Shown: piece by piece, positions 50,675 through 60,166 of the stretch
How the letters are laid out: every line of letters begins with the position of its first letter
Numbering within the stretch: position 1 is the first letter of the stretch
Source of the DNA: an uncultured Collinsella sp.
GTDB taxonomy: Bacteria; Actinomycetota; Coriobacteriia; Coriobacteriales; Coriobacteriaceae
Length of the DNA: 64,000 nucleotides
Direction: 5' to 3'
NCBI GenBank assembly: GCA_900541855.1
Contig: UQLD01000009.1
Location: 1-64,000, forward strand
Notes under the pieces: model-generated
The model's database searches: none
Told to the model about the DNA's origin: nothing
Seen by the model: only the letters and a program-made list of their open reading frames with translations
Program-made: the position numbers and the translations under genes

Positions 50675-50988
50675 GCTACCGATATGCCGGGATTCGAACC
50701 CGACAGGGTGCGGATCCCGGCATCATCGCAAGGCCTGTGGTCAAAAAATGGCAAATATGAGTACTGTTACCATTTTAGTTACAGCGATTTCATGCCTTCA
50801 GAAGGCGATTTAGCCGTCAGGCGTCCTACGGCGGAAAAATTGCAGACGTTTATCGGCTAAGTACTTGGACATATGTTGCGTAACACTTCATATTTTGCAA
50901 ATAAATAATGCTACAGGACTTGTGACAGTACTCATATTTGACGTTTTTTGCCCACAACCCTTTATACCTAGGCATATCGGTAGCAAAA
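50671..50988. repeat. nested inverted-repeat element
   Basis: Outer arms TTTTGCTACCGATATGCC (50671-50688) and its exact reverse complement at 50971-50988. Inner arms CAAATATGAGTACTGT (50752-50767) and its exact complement at 50925-50940. A third pair ATGCCGGGAT (50684-50693) and ATCCCGGCAT (50714-50723) lies inside. Beside that is a tRNA T-arm-like sequence in minus orientation (50688-50702). No protein-coding frame is credible within. This is a candidate small non-autonomous element or a structured RNA. Confidence 0.8.
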
Positions 50989-51010
50989 CGGGCTTCAAAG
51001 CGCCCTTCGC

Positions 51011-51046
51011 AAACAAAAACCGGGGCCCGCATGATGCGGACCCCGG
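51011..51046 (-). terminator. glnN terminator
   Basis: CCGGGG (51020-51025) with CCCCGG (51041-51046) and an inner CCGCAT/ATGCGG stem form the hairpin. The AACAAAAA to the left supplies U residues on the minus strand. 32 bp after the glutamine synthetase stop. Confidence 0.8.
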
Positions 51047-51077
51047 CTCAATACCGTGACGATATGTCAGTTACGCT

Positions 51078-53165
51078 CTACACGTAGAACAGGATGTCGT
51101 CGTAAGTCGGGACCGGCCAGTAGTCGGCAGCCACGATCTCCTCCATGGCATCCACGGCGGCGCGCAGCGTATCCATAGCGGGAACGACCTCGTGCGCGTA
51201 CACATTGGCCTGCTCCTGCCCATCGAGGGCTTCGGCCTTCTGATGCACGGCGTCGAGCGCCTTGATGGAGTCGTTGATGGTGGTGATACCGTTGCAGAGC
51301 TTGTTGAGCGTGTTCTGCTCGCACTGCATGGCGGCCTCAGCACCGGCGGCACGAATAGTCTCAAGGCCCTTAGCGACCTTGGTGGCATAGGCGGTAATGA
51401 CCGGGCGATAGGTACGACGCGCCTCGCGAACCATCGTGGTAGCCTCGATGTTCATGAGCTTGTTGTACTTCTCGAGCTTGCAGTCGTAGCGGCACTGAGC
51501 CTCGGCCTTGGTCAGGACACCCGTCTCCTCAAAGAGCGCGATGGCCTTATCGGAAACAAAGGCGGGCAGGGCGTCGGCCGTGGTCTTGTTGTTGGCAAGG
51601 CCGCGCTTCTTGGCCTCGACGGGCCACTCGTCGGAGTAGCCATCGCCGGAAAAGAGGATGCGCTGGTGGTCGGTCAGGACCTTCTTGCAGTACTCGAGCG
51701 CAGCGTCCTGGAACTCATCCTCGGGCGTACCCTCGAGTGCGTCGGCGAAGGACTTGAGCGACTTGGCCACGGCGGCATCGAGCACCAGGTTGGAGTCGGA
51801 GACGTTCTGCTCGGAGCCGCAGGCACGGAACTCGAACTTATTGCCGGTGAAGGCAAACGGGGAGGTGCGGTTGCGGTCGGTGTTGTCCTGCATCAGCTTG
51901 GGCAGGGTATCGGCGCCCAAGTCGAGCACGCCGCGCGTGGCATGGACGGAAGCCTTGCCATCGATGATCTTCTCGACGACCTCGGTAAGCTGGTCGCCCA
52001 GGAAGATGGACATAATCGCCGGAGGAGCCTCGTTGGCGCCCAGACGATGGTCGTTACCGGCCGAGGCAACGGAGGCACGCAGGAGCTCCTGATAGTTATC
52101 GACGGCCTCGATCACCGCGGTGAGGAAGACGATGAACTGCAGGTTGTCGAGCGGAGTGTCGCCCGGATCGAGCAGATTCTCGGACTCGGTGCCAAGCGAC
52201 CAGTTGTTGTGCTTGCCCGAGCCGTTGATGCCCTCAAAGGGCTTCTCGTGCAGCAGGCAGACCAAGTCGTGGCGGGAGGCGATGAGCTTCATCTTCTCCA
52301 TCATGACCAGATTCTGGTCGATGGCCTCGTTGACCTCGCCATAGACCGGTGCGAGCTCATGCTGGCAGGGAGCGACCTCGTTGTGCTTGGTCTTGGCGGG
52401 AATGCCGAGCGCCCACAGCTCATCGTCCAGATCCTTCATATAGGCCGAGACGGTGGGGCGGATAGCGCCAAAGTAGTGCTCCTCGAGCTCCTGGCCCTTG
52501 CAGGGAGCGGCGCCAAAGAGGGTGCGGCCGGTAATGACCAGGTCCTTGCGCTTGCGGTAAGCGTCCTTCTTGATCAGGAAGTACTCCTGCTCGTCGCCCA
52601 CGGAAGGAACGACCTTCTTGGGGGTCTTACCGAACAGCGCCAAAACGCGCTTAGACTCACGCGAGAGCGCGGTCATGGAGCGCAGCAGCGGGGTCTTCTT
52701 GTCCAGGGCCTCGCCCGTGTAGGAGCAGAAAGCCGTGGGGATGCACAGGACATCGTCCTTGATAAAGGCGGGGCTAGTGGGGTCCCAAGCGGTGTAGCCA
52801 CGGGCCTCGAAGGTAGCACGCAGGCCGCCGTTGGGGAAGCTCGAGGCATCGGGCTCGCCCTGGATGAGGTTCTTGCCCGTAAACTTGGTAATGGCGGTGC
52901 CGTCGTGGTTGGGCTCCAAGAAGCTGTCGTGCTTCTCGGAAGTAATGCCCGAAAGCGGCTGGAACCAATGCGCGTAGTGCGTCGCGCCCTTGGAGATGGC
53001 CCAGACCTTCATGGCGTGGGCAACGGCGTTGGCCACATCCAGGTCGAGCGGCTCACCGCCCTCGAGGGTTGCAGCAAGGCGCTTCCAAATGTCCTTGGGG
53101 AGGTAGTCCTTCATGACTTCCTCAGAGAACACCATGGTCCCGAAGCGGTCAGTAAGTTCGGCCAT
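51078..53165 (-). CDS. glnN: type III glutamine synthetase
   Basis: 695 residues from ATG 53165 (AAGGGAG upstream); type III enzymes are about 700 residues, larger than types I and II. GSIII landmarks: YAHWFQPLSGITSEKHDSF, GDEQEYFLI, KHNEVAPCQHELAPVY, GANEAPPAIMSIF and NRTSPFAFTGNKFEFRA. Makes glutamine from glutamate and ammonia. A short hairpin CACCGC/GCGGTG lies in the leader. No PII or GlnR gene is in the window. Confidence 0.95.
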   Translation of the reverse strand: MAELTDRFGTMVFSEEVMKDYLPKDIWKRLAATLEGGEPLDLDVANAVAHAMKVWAISKGATHYAHWFQPLSGITSEKHDSFLEPNHDGTAITKFTGKNLIQGEPDASSFPNGGLRATFEARGYTAWDPTSPAFIKDDVLCIPTAFCSYTGEALDKKTPLLRSMTALSRESKRVLALFGKTPKKVVPSVGDEQEYFLIKKDAYRKRKDLVITGRTLFGAAPCKGQELEEHYFGAIRPTVSAYMKDLDDELWALGIPAKTKHNEVAPCQHELAPVYGEVNEAIDQNLVMMEKMKLIASRHDLVCLLHEKPFEGINGSGKHNNWSLGTESENLLDPGDTPLDNLQFIVFLTAVIEAVDNYQELLRASVASAGNDHRLGANEAPPAIMSIFLGDQLTEVVEKIIDGKASVHATRGVLDLGADTLPKLMQDNTDRNRTSPFAFTGNKFEFRACGSEQNVSDSNLVLDAAVAKSLKSFADALEGTPEDEFQDAALEYCKKVLTDHQRILFSGDGYSDEWPVEAKKRGLANNKTTADALPAFVSDKAIALFEETGVLTKAEAQCRYDCKLEKYNKLMNIEATTMVREARRTYRPVITAYATKVAKGLETIRAAGAEAAMQCEQNTLNKLCNGITTINDSIKALDAVHQKAEALDGQEQANVYAHEVVPAMDTLRAAVDAMEEIVAADYWPVPTYDDILFYV

Positions 53166-53228
53166 ACGGAACTCCCTTCGTATCGGCACCGCGTGAGAAG
53201 CGGTGTTGATTACTAACGAACGAGTCAT

Positions 53229-53591
53229 AGCTTAGACTCGCCGTGTTTCCGCGACATTACCGTTATGTTGCTGTCGCGAAACCAATCAATGAGGTTACCC
53301 TATCGAGGCGTCGTTGCCACCCTCAACAGCCAATCAACTGCATAAATTGCAGACCTCTCCCCATGGTTTAAGGGTAGTCAATTTGGGATGGAGCTCTATT
53401 AACTGGTATTTTGCATCAGATACCAGTCTTTATAGTCCGTGCCTAGATTAGCCGCTCTGTTATAGAGAAAGCCGATAGCAAGGCATCTTTGATTGGTATC
53501 CCCGAATAACGAGTGAAACTCCACCGTGACACAGTGGTGCTGTAGAATCCTTACAACACATCACACTATTACGTATCTAGAGGAGCACGAT
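53229..53591. other. intergenic region between glnN and metF
   Basis: A perfect inverted repeat ACTGGTAT (53402-53409) and ATACCAGT (53420-53427) is the only structure found. GAGGAGC before 53592 is the metF ribosome site. No coding frame. Confidence 0.4.
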
Positions 53592-54464
53592 ATGCGCGTC
53601 GACGAGGTTTTTAAGCAGGCAGCATCCCAGGGCACCGCGCCCATTTCGTTTGAGATGTTCCCGCCCAAGGGCGAGCTGACCCTCGACACGGCTCGCGAAG
53701 TGGCAGGCAATCTGTGCAAGCTTTCGCCGAGCTTTGTCTCGGTCACCTGCTCGGCCGGCGGCTCGGGCAACGGCGCCACCACCGCCCCCATCGCGCATAT
53801 GATTACGAGCGAATTCGATACACCCTCGGTTGCACACCTTACCTGCGTGGGCCGCTCGCATGCCGATATCGCCGCCAAGATCGACGAGTATCGCACCGCC
53901 GGCGTGGAAAACATCCTGGCCCTGCGTGGCGATCTCCCCGCCGGCGCGACCGAGGACGACAAGCCCGCCTCGGACTACGCCTACGCCCGCGACCTCATCC
54001 CCGAGCTCGTCGACGCCGGCTTTTGCGTGGGCGCCGCAGCCTACCCCGAGGGCCACATTGCCTGTGAGGATCTCAACCTCTCGGTCGAACACCTCAAGCA
54101 AAAACAGGACGCTGGCGCGAGCTTCTTTGTGACGCAGCTCTTCTTTGATAACGAGTGCTTCTACCGTTTTCGCGAGCTTGCCGACAAGGCCGGCATCACC
54201 GTGCCCATTACCGCGGGCATCATGCCGTTTATGGGCAAGTCACAGATCAGCCGCATGGTCTTTATGTGCGGCGCGTCGCTGCCCTCCCCCGTCATCAAGA
54301 TTCTCGCCAAGTACGAGAATGACCCCGAGAGCCTGCAGGCAGCTGGTGTAGATTATGCAGCCCGCCAGCTTTGCGACCTCAAGGAGCACGGCGCCGACGG
54401 CCTGCACCTGTACACTATGAACCGTCCTGCGATCGCCGCGACCATTATGGAGCGCCTGGGGTAA
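53592..54464 (+). CDS. metF: 5,10-methylenetetrahydrofolate reductase
   Basis: 290 residues from ATG 53592 with GAGGAGC upstream. Starts PISFEMFPPKGELTLDTA, FVSVTCSAGGSG, and continues with ILALRGDLPAG and FFVTQLFFDNECFYRF. Flavoprotein that makes 5-methyl-THF for methionine synthase. Stop overlaps the next gene start (TAATG). Confidence 0.95.
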   Translation: MRVDEVFKQAASQGTAPISFEMFPPKGELTLDTAREVAGNLCKLSPSFVSVTCSAGGSGNGATTAPIAHMITSEFDTPSVAHLTCVGRSHADIAAKIDEYRTAGVENILALRGDLPAGATEDDKPASDYAYARDLIPELVDAGFCVGAAAYPEGHIACEDLNLSVEHLKQKQDAGASFFVTQLFFDNECFYRFRELADKAGITVPITAGIMPFMGKSQISRMVFMCGASLPSPVIKILAKYENDPESLQAAGVDYAARQLCDLKEHGADGLHLYTMNRPAIAATIMERLG

Positions 54465-55255
54465 TGGAAAAACCGCACATCGATACAACCGTTGTTGAGG
54501 TGCCGGCCGACCTTGCGTCGCCGGCGCTTTACCGTGTCGATGCTGCGCACCATCCCCGTGTCGACCGTGCCGAGATGCTGCGGTATCTGGGTTACGGCGG
54601 CCAGCAGATTGAGCCCGAACTGTCACGACGTATTGAGCTTGTCGTTGAACGTCTGGAACTGGACATTGAGCCCCGTGGCGTGCGCCGCGTGTTTGCCGTC
54701 GACGCCACGGGTGTGGACGAGCAGGGAGAACCTTGCATTCGCCTGGTCGGCACCAACGTTGAACTGCGCGGTCGCGATATCTATCGACATCTCAAAGACG
54801 CCCGCTTTGCCGCACTCATGGCATGCACCCTCGGCATGGACGCCGAGCGTCGCCTGCGCACCACGGGAGCCCAGCAACCCCTAGAGGGAGCCGTGCTCGA
54901 CGCCGCATGCTCTGCTTACGTGGAAGCCGCCGTTGGGCAAATGGACCAGCAGGTCAAGACGGACGCCGCCGTTCATGGGCTCGCCGGCAACTGGCGCTTT
55001 AGTCCCGGCTATGGCGACTGCCCGCTTTCGGCCCAGCGCTCGATCGTCAATGCGCTCAACGCCACGCGGCTCATCGGGCTTACCGTCACACCTACCAGCC
55101 TGCTCATGCCCACCAAAAGCGTGACCGCGGTGATCGGTCTGTTTGACGGCGAAGTCCACGACGCCCAGAGCCGCCCCACCTGCAATATCTGCCGCATGCG
55201 CGAGCACTGCCGCTTCCGCGCCGCCCACACCACCTGCTATTCGCATTCTGAATAA
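54464..55255 (+). CDS. methionine synthase activation-domain protein
   Basis: 263 residues. Corresponds to the reactivation domain of MetH as a stand-alone protein: YRVDAAHHPRVDRAEMLRYLG, CTLGMDAERRLR, and SPGYGDCPLSAQRSI, which holds the SAM-contacting region. The C-terminus CNICRMREHCRFRAAHTTC has four Cys. Reductively remethylates cobalamin on MetH. Overlaps metF. metH in this window lacks this domain, so the two proteins complete each other. Confidence 0.88.
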   Translation: MEKPHIDTTVVEVPADLASPALYRVDAAHHPRVDRAEMLRYLGYGGQQIEPELSRRIELVVERLELDIEPRGVRRVFAVDATGVDEQGEPCIRLVGTNVELRGRDIYRHLKDARFAALMACTLGMDAERRLRTTGAQQPLEGAVLDAACSAYVEAAVGQMDQQVKTDAAVHGLAGNWRFSPGYGDCPLSAQRSIVNALNATRLIGLTVTPTSLLMPTKSVTAVIGLFDGEVHDAQSRPTCNICRMREHCRFRAAHTTCYSHSE

Positions 55256-55364
55256 AATGTCAATTGATGGCACGGTATCGAGGGAATCTCATCCGTATGT
55301 AAGCGGATGTCCTCACAAACAAGTACCATAAGATTCCAAATAACAACTATCTGAAAGCCAGTAC

Positions 55365-56525
55365 ATGCACAACATTCTGCAGTTCTCGCCACAACTAACC
55401 GCGCTTGAGTTTTTTTCAGGCATTGGCTTGGCTCGTGCCGGCATGGCAAAAGCCGGAATCAAAACAATCTGGGCAAATGACATAGACCATACTAAATGCG
55501 CCATGTACGGCCAGTGTTGGGGCGATGAGCATCTAGTCGAGCAGGATGTCCACACACTCGACCCCGACTTAATACCCCAAGCCGACATCGCATGGGCGTC
55601 AAGCCCTTGCACAAACTTATCTCTCGCGGGAAACAGGGAGGGACTTATCTCTGGCAAAGAGTCCAGTGCGTTCTTTGGCTTTATTAAGGCCATCGAAGGA
55701 ATGGGCGATCGTGCCCCGCGGGCACTTGTTCTCGAAAACGTCATCGGCCTTGCCACGTCTAATAACAGTGATGACTTTAGACTCGTTTGCCAGGAATTCA
55801 ATCGTTTAGGTTATTCATGTGACGCTTATTTTATCGATGCACGGCACTGGCTTCCCCAGTCACGCCCCCGCATGTTTGTCGTCGGATTAAAAAACCCTCT
55901 TCCCAACAGTCGACTCGATTCCTCGCTTCGACCTGAAAAAGTCTCCTGGATTCACTCCGACCCTTCACTCATTACGCACGTCTCTCACCTAAACGAGCCG
56001 AGCCCACTTCGCATGACGGGCCTTGCAACGGTTGTTGAAAATATTCCCGAGGACGACAAGCGTTGGTGGAACAAAAACCAAGTACAAGCATTTATCGACT
56101 CACTTGCACCGCATCAAGCAGAGCGCCTTCAGCGCTTCTTAAATGCCAAAGAAAAAATTGTTCGCACTGCTTACCGTCGCACGCGATCAGGCGTTGTGCG
56201 CTGGGAAATCCGTGAAGAAGAAATTGCCGGATGTCTAAGAACGGCTCGCGGCGGCTCATCAAGACAGGCAGTCGTTATATGCGAAAACGGAAAGATAGAA
56301 GTTCGCTGGATGACTGGAACTGAATATGCCCGTCTCCAAGGTGCTGACTCATGTCAGTTTAGCGGCTTCTCGGATGCTCAGATTCGCTACGCATTCGGCG
56401 ATGCAGTTGCCGTGCCAGTTGTCACTTGGCTTATAAAAAATGCAGTCAAGCCCGCGCTCATGTCTTCAAGGAACGGAGTGGACAATAATGGAAATGACCA
56501 ATTGCTCCTTGAGCGAGCCCGATAA
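55365..56525 (+). CDS. DNA cytosine-5 methyltransferase (type II R-M)
   Basis: 386 residues. Motif I FFSGIGLARAGM, motif IV with catalytic Cys SSPCTNLS, motif VI LVLENVIGLA, motif VIII QSRPRMFVVG and motif X RYAFGDAVAVPVV. All key motifs are present. Sequence is visibly A/T-richer than the flanking met genes. Overlaps the DUF4928 gene. Target sequence cannot be read. Confidence 0.93.
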   Translation: MHNILQFSPQLTALEFFSGIGLARAGMAKAGIKTIWANDIDHTKCAMYGQCWGDEHLVEQDVHTLDPDLIPQADIAWASSPCTNLSLAGNREGLISGKESSAFFGFIKAIEGMGDRAPRALVLENVIGLATSNNSDDFRLVCQEFNRLGYSCDAYFIDARHWLPQSRPRMFVVGLKNPLPNSRLDSSLRPEKVSWIHSDPSLITHVSHLNEPSPLRMTGLATVVENIPEDDKRWWNKNQVQAFIDSLAPHQAERLQRFLNAKEKIVRTAYRRTRSGVVRWEIREEEIAGCLRTARGGSSRQAVVICENGKIEVRWMTGTEYARLQGADSCQFSGFSDAQIRYAFGDAVAVPVVTWLIKNAVKPALMSSRNGVDNNGNDQLLLERAR

Positions 56526-57501
56526 AGGTATCTTGGATGCCATTGAACTCTGGTACGAATCCAAGCGCAGCAAGCGAGGCAATGTCAACCGTAACGTCAT
56601 GGCGGTTGGCATAGGCATAAGCGAGCTGTTGCAAAACCGTTTTCCGCTCACCGACGATTATGTGCAATCGGACAAGGGAAGCCAAGTACGAGGCCTAAGT
56701 GGAGCATGCATCAAAACAGTTTTAGCCAGACATGGGGAAACGCGTGCCTTCGCATCAGAGGGCGGCAGAACCTCACGCGGTACACTCCCGATGGCGCTTG
56801 AGCTTGCCACAATTATCAACTCTGCCCTACCCAGTGACACTTGCGAAGACACTCGTCTTGAAGCTGCGAATGCAATCGCCAATTTCTTCGTCGAGCGAAT
56901 CCAGGTCGATTTCTTTAACCGGCAGAGAATCAAAGTCGAAATCGATCTTCAAAAACCAATTTCTGTCATTGTCGATGATATCCTAGCCGAAGCAAGCCTA
57001 CGGTCCGATAAGCCGACGGGCACCGTCGCACAGCACCTGGTAGGTGCAAAACTAGAGATGTTATTTCCAACCATAGAAATCGGAAAGGACAACTCAAACG
57101 CCGCCGACCAGCAGACAGACCGTTCTGGCGATTTCCAAATCAATGATGCTGCATTTCATGTGACTGTATCGCCAATGGCCAAATTGACCGATCGATGCCG
57201 AGATAACATTCGAAATGGCATTCGGCCCATCGTCGTTGTCCCCTACGATAAAGTTTCCTTCGCTTACGGACTGTTCGAAAGTGAGGGACTCGGCAATCGC
57301 GTACAGGTTATCGCGCTCGAATCGTTTATCGGCATCAATATTGAAGAATTATCGTTCTACAAGCGAGACCTAATTCGATTAAATGTCGCACGGCTTCTTG
57401 CCCACTACAACAAGCGAATCGAAGATATCGAGCCCGACAAATCTCTTCAAATAGAAATTCCTCAGTGGGCTCTAGACGAAATGGACGCACATGGCGAATA
57501 G
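56488..57501 (+). CDS. DUF4928 protein, probable restriction endonuclease partner
   Basis: 337 residues from ATG 56488 (GGAG upstream), overlapping the methyltransferase by 38 bp. Distinct segments include LSGACIKTVLARHGETRAFA, GAKLEMLFP, and DFQINDAAFHVTVSPM. A Asp..Glu-x-Lys-like core is hinted by GDFQINDAAFHVTV but not convincing. DUF4928 genes regularly follow C5-methyltransferases, so it is probably the cognate endonuclease. It is A/T-rich like its partner. Confidence 0.65.
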   Translation: MEMTNCSLSEPDKGILDAIELWYESKRSKRGNVNRNVMAVGIGISELLQNRFPLTDDYVQSDKGSQVRGLSGACIKTVLARHGETRAFASEGGRTSRGTLPMALELATIINSALPSDTCEDTRLEAANAIANFFVERIQVDFFNRQRIKVEIDLQKPISVIVDDILAEASLRSDKPTGTVAQHLVGAKLEMLFPTIEIGKDNSNAADQQTDRSGDFQINDAAFHVTVSPMAKLTDRCRDNIRNGIRPIVVVPYDKVSFAYGLFESEGLGNRVQVIALESFIGINIEELSFYKRDLIRLNVARLLAHYNKRIEDIEPDKSLQIEIPQWALDEMDAHGE

Positions 57502-60058
57502 CTCAAACATACTTATCACTCATGATTCTGACGGTGCTGCGCTGGCGGCACCTGTCAATGCTGCGCGCTGCAACGGCGCTGCATACAAGACGCGAACGAT
57601 CGACGACCTGCGCATTAAGGACGATCGCCTGCGTGCGGCCATCGAGGGCACGGGGCACCTGCTGTTTGACGGCGGCACGGGCACCATGTTGCAAGCGGCC
57701 GGCATGAAGGCCGGCGCCCTGCCCGAGCTGCTCAACTTTGAGGAGCCACAGGTCATTACCGATATTCAGCGTCAGTACGTCGAGGCCGGCTGCGACGTGA
57801 TCACCGCCAACACCTTTGGCGCCAACGCCCACAAGCTCGACGGTGCTGCCACCGTGGCAGACGTCTTTACCGCGGCCGTCACCTGCGCCCGCGAGGCCGG
57901 CGCCCGCTACGTCGCCGGTGACATCGGCCCCATCGGCGCGCTGCTTCGTCCCTTAGGCACCCTCAGCTTTGACGAGGCCTACGACCTCTTTGCCGAGGAA
58001 GTGCGTGCCGGCGTCGCCGCGAGCGTGGACCTCTTTATTATCGAGACTATGACCGACCTTGCCGAGATCAAGGCGGCCGTCCTCGCCTGCCGCGAGAACT
58101 CCGACCTGCCCGTCTTTGCCACCATGACCTTCGAGGAAGACGGCCGCACCTTCCTGGGCACGAGTCCCGAGGTTGCCGCCATCACGCTCGATGCCATCGG
58201 CACCGACGTTTTGGGCATCAACTGCAGCCAAGGACCGGCCGAGCTCCGAGGACTCGCCGCACGTATGCTCACCGTTACCGACAAACCCGTTATGGTGCAG
58301 GCCAATGCGGGACTCCCCCATGTGGACGACGACGGCAACACCGTCTTTGATATCCAGGCACCCGAGTACGCCGAGGCCGTCGCCGGCATGATCGCCGACG
58401 GCGTGAGCGTCGTGGGCGGCTGCTGCGGCACCACGCCGGCGCACATGGCAGCGCTGCGCACGCTTATCGATAACCACACGCCCAGTCCGCGCCACCGCAA
58501 GCCCAGCATGTCGGTCACAAGCGCCCAGACCGTGGTGGACCTCCCCTGCGATGGCCACAAAATCGCCGTCATCGGCGAGCGCATCAATCCCACCGGCAAA
58601 AAGCGCCTGCAGCAGGCCCTGCGCGGCGGCGATCTGGACTACGTGGTGAGCCAGGGCATCAGCCAGCAGGAGCAGGGCGCCGACATCCTGGACGTCAACG
58701 TGGGCCTGCCCGAGATCGACGAGGTCAAGATCATCCAACAGGCCACCGAACAGCTCCAGGGCTCCACGCTCCTGCCGCTGCAGATCGACTCCACCGATCC
58801 CGCCGCTGTCGAGGCCGCCGTGCGCCGCTACGCCGGCAAGCCCATCATCAACTCGGTCAATGGCAAGCAGCAGATCATGGATGAGATCTTTCCGCTGGTC
58901 GCCCACTACGGCACCAACGTTGTCGGCCTTACGCTCGACGAAGGCGGCATCCCCGATACCGCCGAGGCTCGCTTCGCCATCGCCGAGCACATCGTGGCCG
59001 AGGCCGCCCGTTACGGCATCGGCCCGGACCGCGTCCTCATCGACTGCCTGGTCATGACCGCCTCGACCAACCAGCGCCAGGCCGAGCAGATCCTGCGCGC
59101 CATGTCCCTGTGCAAGGAGCGCCTGGGCGTCAAATGTGCGCTCGGCGTGTCGAACATCAGCTTTGGCCTGCCTGCCCGCCCGCTGCTGGGCTCGGTCTTT
59201 TTGGCTGCCGCTTTTGGCGCGGGCCTCGACGCCCCCATCATGAACCCGGGTTCCAAGCGCTTTATGGATACCGTCTACAGCTATCGCGTGTTGAGCGTTG
59301 AGGACGAGGGCTCGACCGGATACATCGAGCGCTATGCCGGCTGGACCGATCCGTACAAGATCGCCGCCAACCCGGCAGCAGCTCAGGCCGCATCGAGTGA
59401 TGCCGCGCCCGCTGCTGGCACCGCCGGCTCCGACGGCAACGACGACCCGATTCGTCGCATGGTCGTCTCGGGCCGCAAAGGCGAGATCGCTGCCGAGACC
59501 GAGCGTCTGCTGGCAGACCACGACGCCATGGACCTCATCAACAATCACTTTATCCCCGCCCTCGACGAAGTTGGCGTCCTCTTTGACCAGGGCAAGTTCT
59601 TCTTGCCGCAGCTTATGGCCTCGGCCGAAGCCGCGCGTGTGGGCTTCGACACCATCAAGCGCCTGATGCCCGCCGGCGAGATTGCCGACAAGGGCAAGAT
59701 CTGCGTGGCCACCGTCAAGGGCGACATCCACGATATTGGCAAGAACATCGTCAAAATGCTGCTCGATAACTACGGCTACACCGTCTTTGACCTGGGCCGC
59801 GACGTCGATCCGCAGGAGGTACTCAAGACCGTCAAGGAGCGCGATATCAAACTCGTCGGCCTCTCGGCGCTTATGACCACCACCGTCGTGGCCATGGAAG
59901 AGACCATCAAGTTGCTCCATGCCGAGGTTCCGGGCGTCAAGATCATCGTGGGCGGCGCCGTGCTCACCCCCGAATACGCCAAGCAGATCGGTGCGGACTA
60001 CTACGCCAAGGACGCCGCCGAAAGCGCTCGTATCGCCGAAGAGGTCTTTGGGCAGTAA
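57491..60058 (+). CDS. metH: cobalamin-dependent methionine synthase, without activation domain
   Basis: 855 residues. Homocysteine domain 1-~330 with zinc-ligand Cys in GINCSQGP (about 244) and GGCCGTTP (about 310). Pterin domain ~355-640 with IAVIGERINPTGKKR and DILDVNVGLPEIDE. B12 domain ~655-855 with the base-off motif GDIHDIGKN (His about 747). The usual fourth domain is missing and is encoded at 54464. The ATG overlaps the DUF4928 stop, with no strong ribosome site, so expression may depend on translational coupling. Confidence 0.94.
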   Translation: MANSSNILITHDSDGAALAAPVNAARCNGAAYKTRTIDDLRIKDDRLRAAIEGTGHLLFDGGTGTMLQAAGMKAGALPELLNFEEPQVITDIQRQYVEAGCDVITANTFGANAHKLDGAATVADVFTAAVTCAREAGARYVAGDIGPIGALLRPLGTLSFDEAYDLFAEEVRAGVAASVDLFIIETMTDLAEIKAAVLACRENSDLPVFATMTFEEDGRTFLGTSPEVAAITLDAIGTDVLGINCSQGPAELRGLAARMLTVTDKPVMVQANAGLPHVDDDGNTVFDIQAPEYAEAVAGMIADGVSVVGGCCGTTPAHMAALRTLIDNHTPSPRHRKPSMSVTSAQTVVDLPCDGHKIAVIGERINPTGKKRLQQALRGGDLDYVVSQGISQQEQGADILDVNVGLPEIDEVKIIQQATEQLQGSTLLPLQIDSTDPAAVEAAVRRYAGKPIINSVNGKQQIMDEIFPLVAHYGTNVVGLTLDEGGIPDTAEARFAIAEHIVAEAARYGIGPDRVLIDCLVMTASTNQRQAEQILRAMSLCKERLGVKCALGVSNISFGLPARPLLGSVFLAAAFGAGLDAPIMNPGSKRFMDTVYSYRVLSVEDEGSTGYIERYAGWTDPYKIAANPAAAQAASSDAAPAAGTAGSDGNDDPIRRMVVSGRKGEIAAETERLLADHDAMDLINNHFIPALDEVGVLFDQGKFFLPQLMASAEAARVGFDTIKRLMPAGEIADKGKICVATVKGDIHDIGKNIVKMLLDNYGYTVFDLGRDVDPQEVLKTVKERDIKLVGLSALMTTTVVAMEETIKLLHAEVPGVKIIVGGAVLTPEYAKQIGADYYAKDAAESARIAEEVFGQ

Positions 60059-60083
60059 CACAACGGAAACAACCGAGCACCAA

Positions 60084-60121
60084 AACGTGCCGCACGCGCC
60101 ACTTGGCACGTGCGGCACGTT
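60084..60121 (+). terminator. hairpin after metH
   Basis: AACGTGCCGCACG (60084-60096) and CGTGCGGCACGTT (60109-60121) form a perfect 13-bp stem with a 12-nt loop; no T run follows. Confidence 0.65.
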
Positions 60122-60166
60122 AGAATAGATAAGATTATGCTCGTTTTGGCAGATAGGAGCGCAAGG

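Noticed and set aside
50688..50702. Possible second tRNA on the minus strand
   Set aside because: Only the T-arm is present; acceptor, D and anticodon arms do not form.
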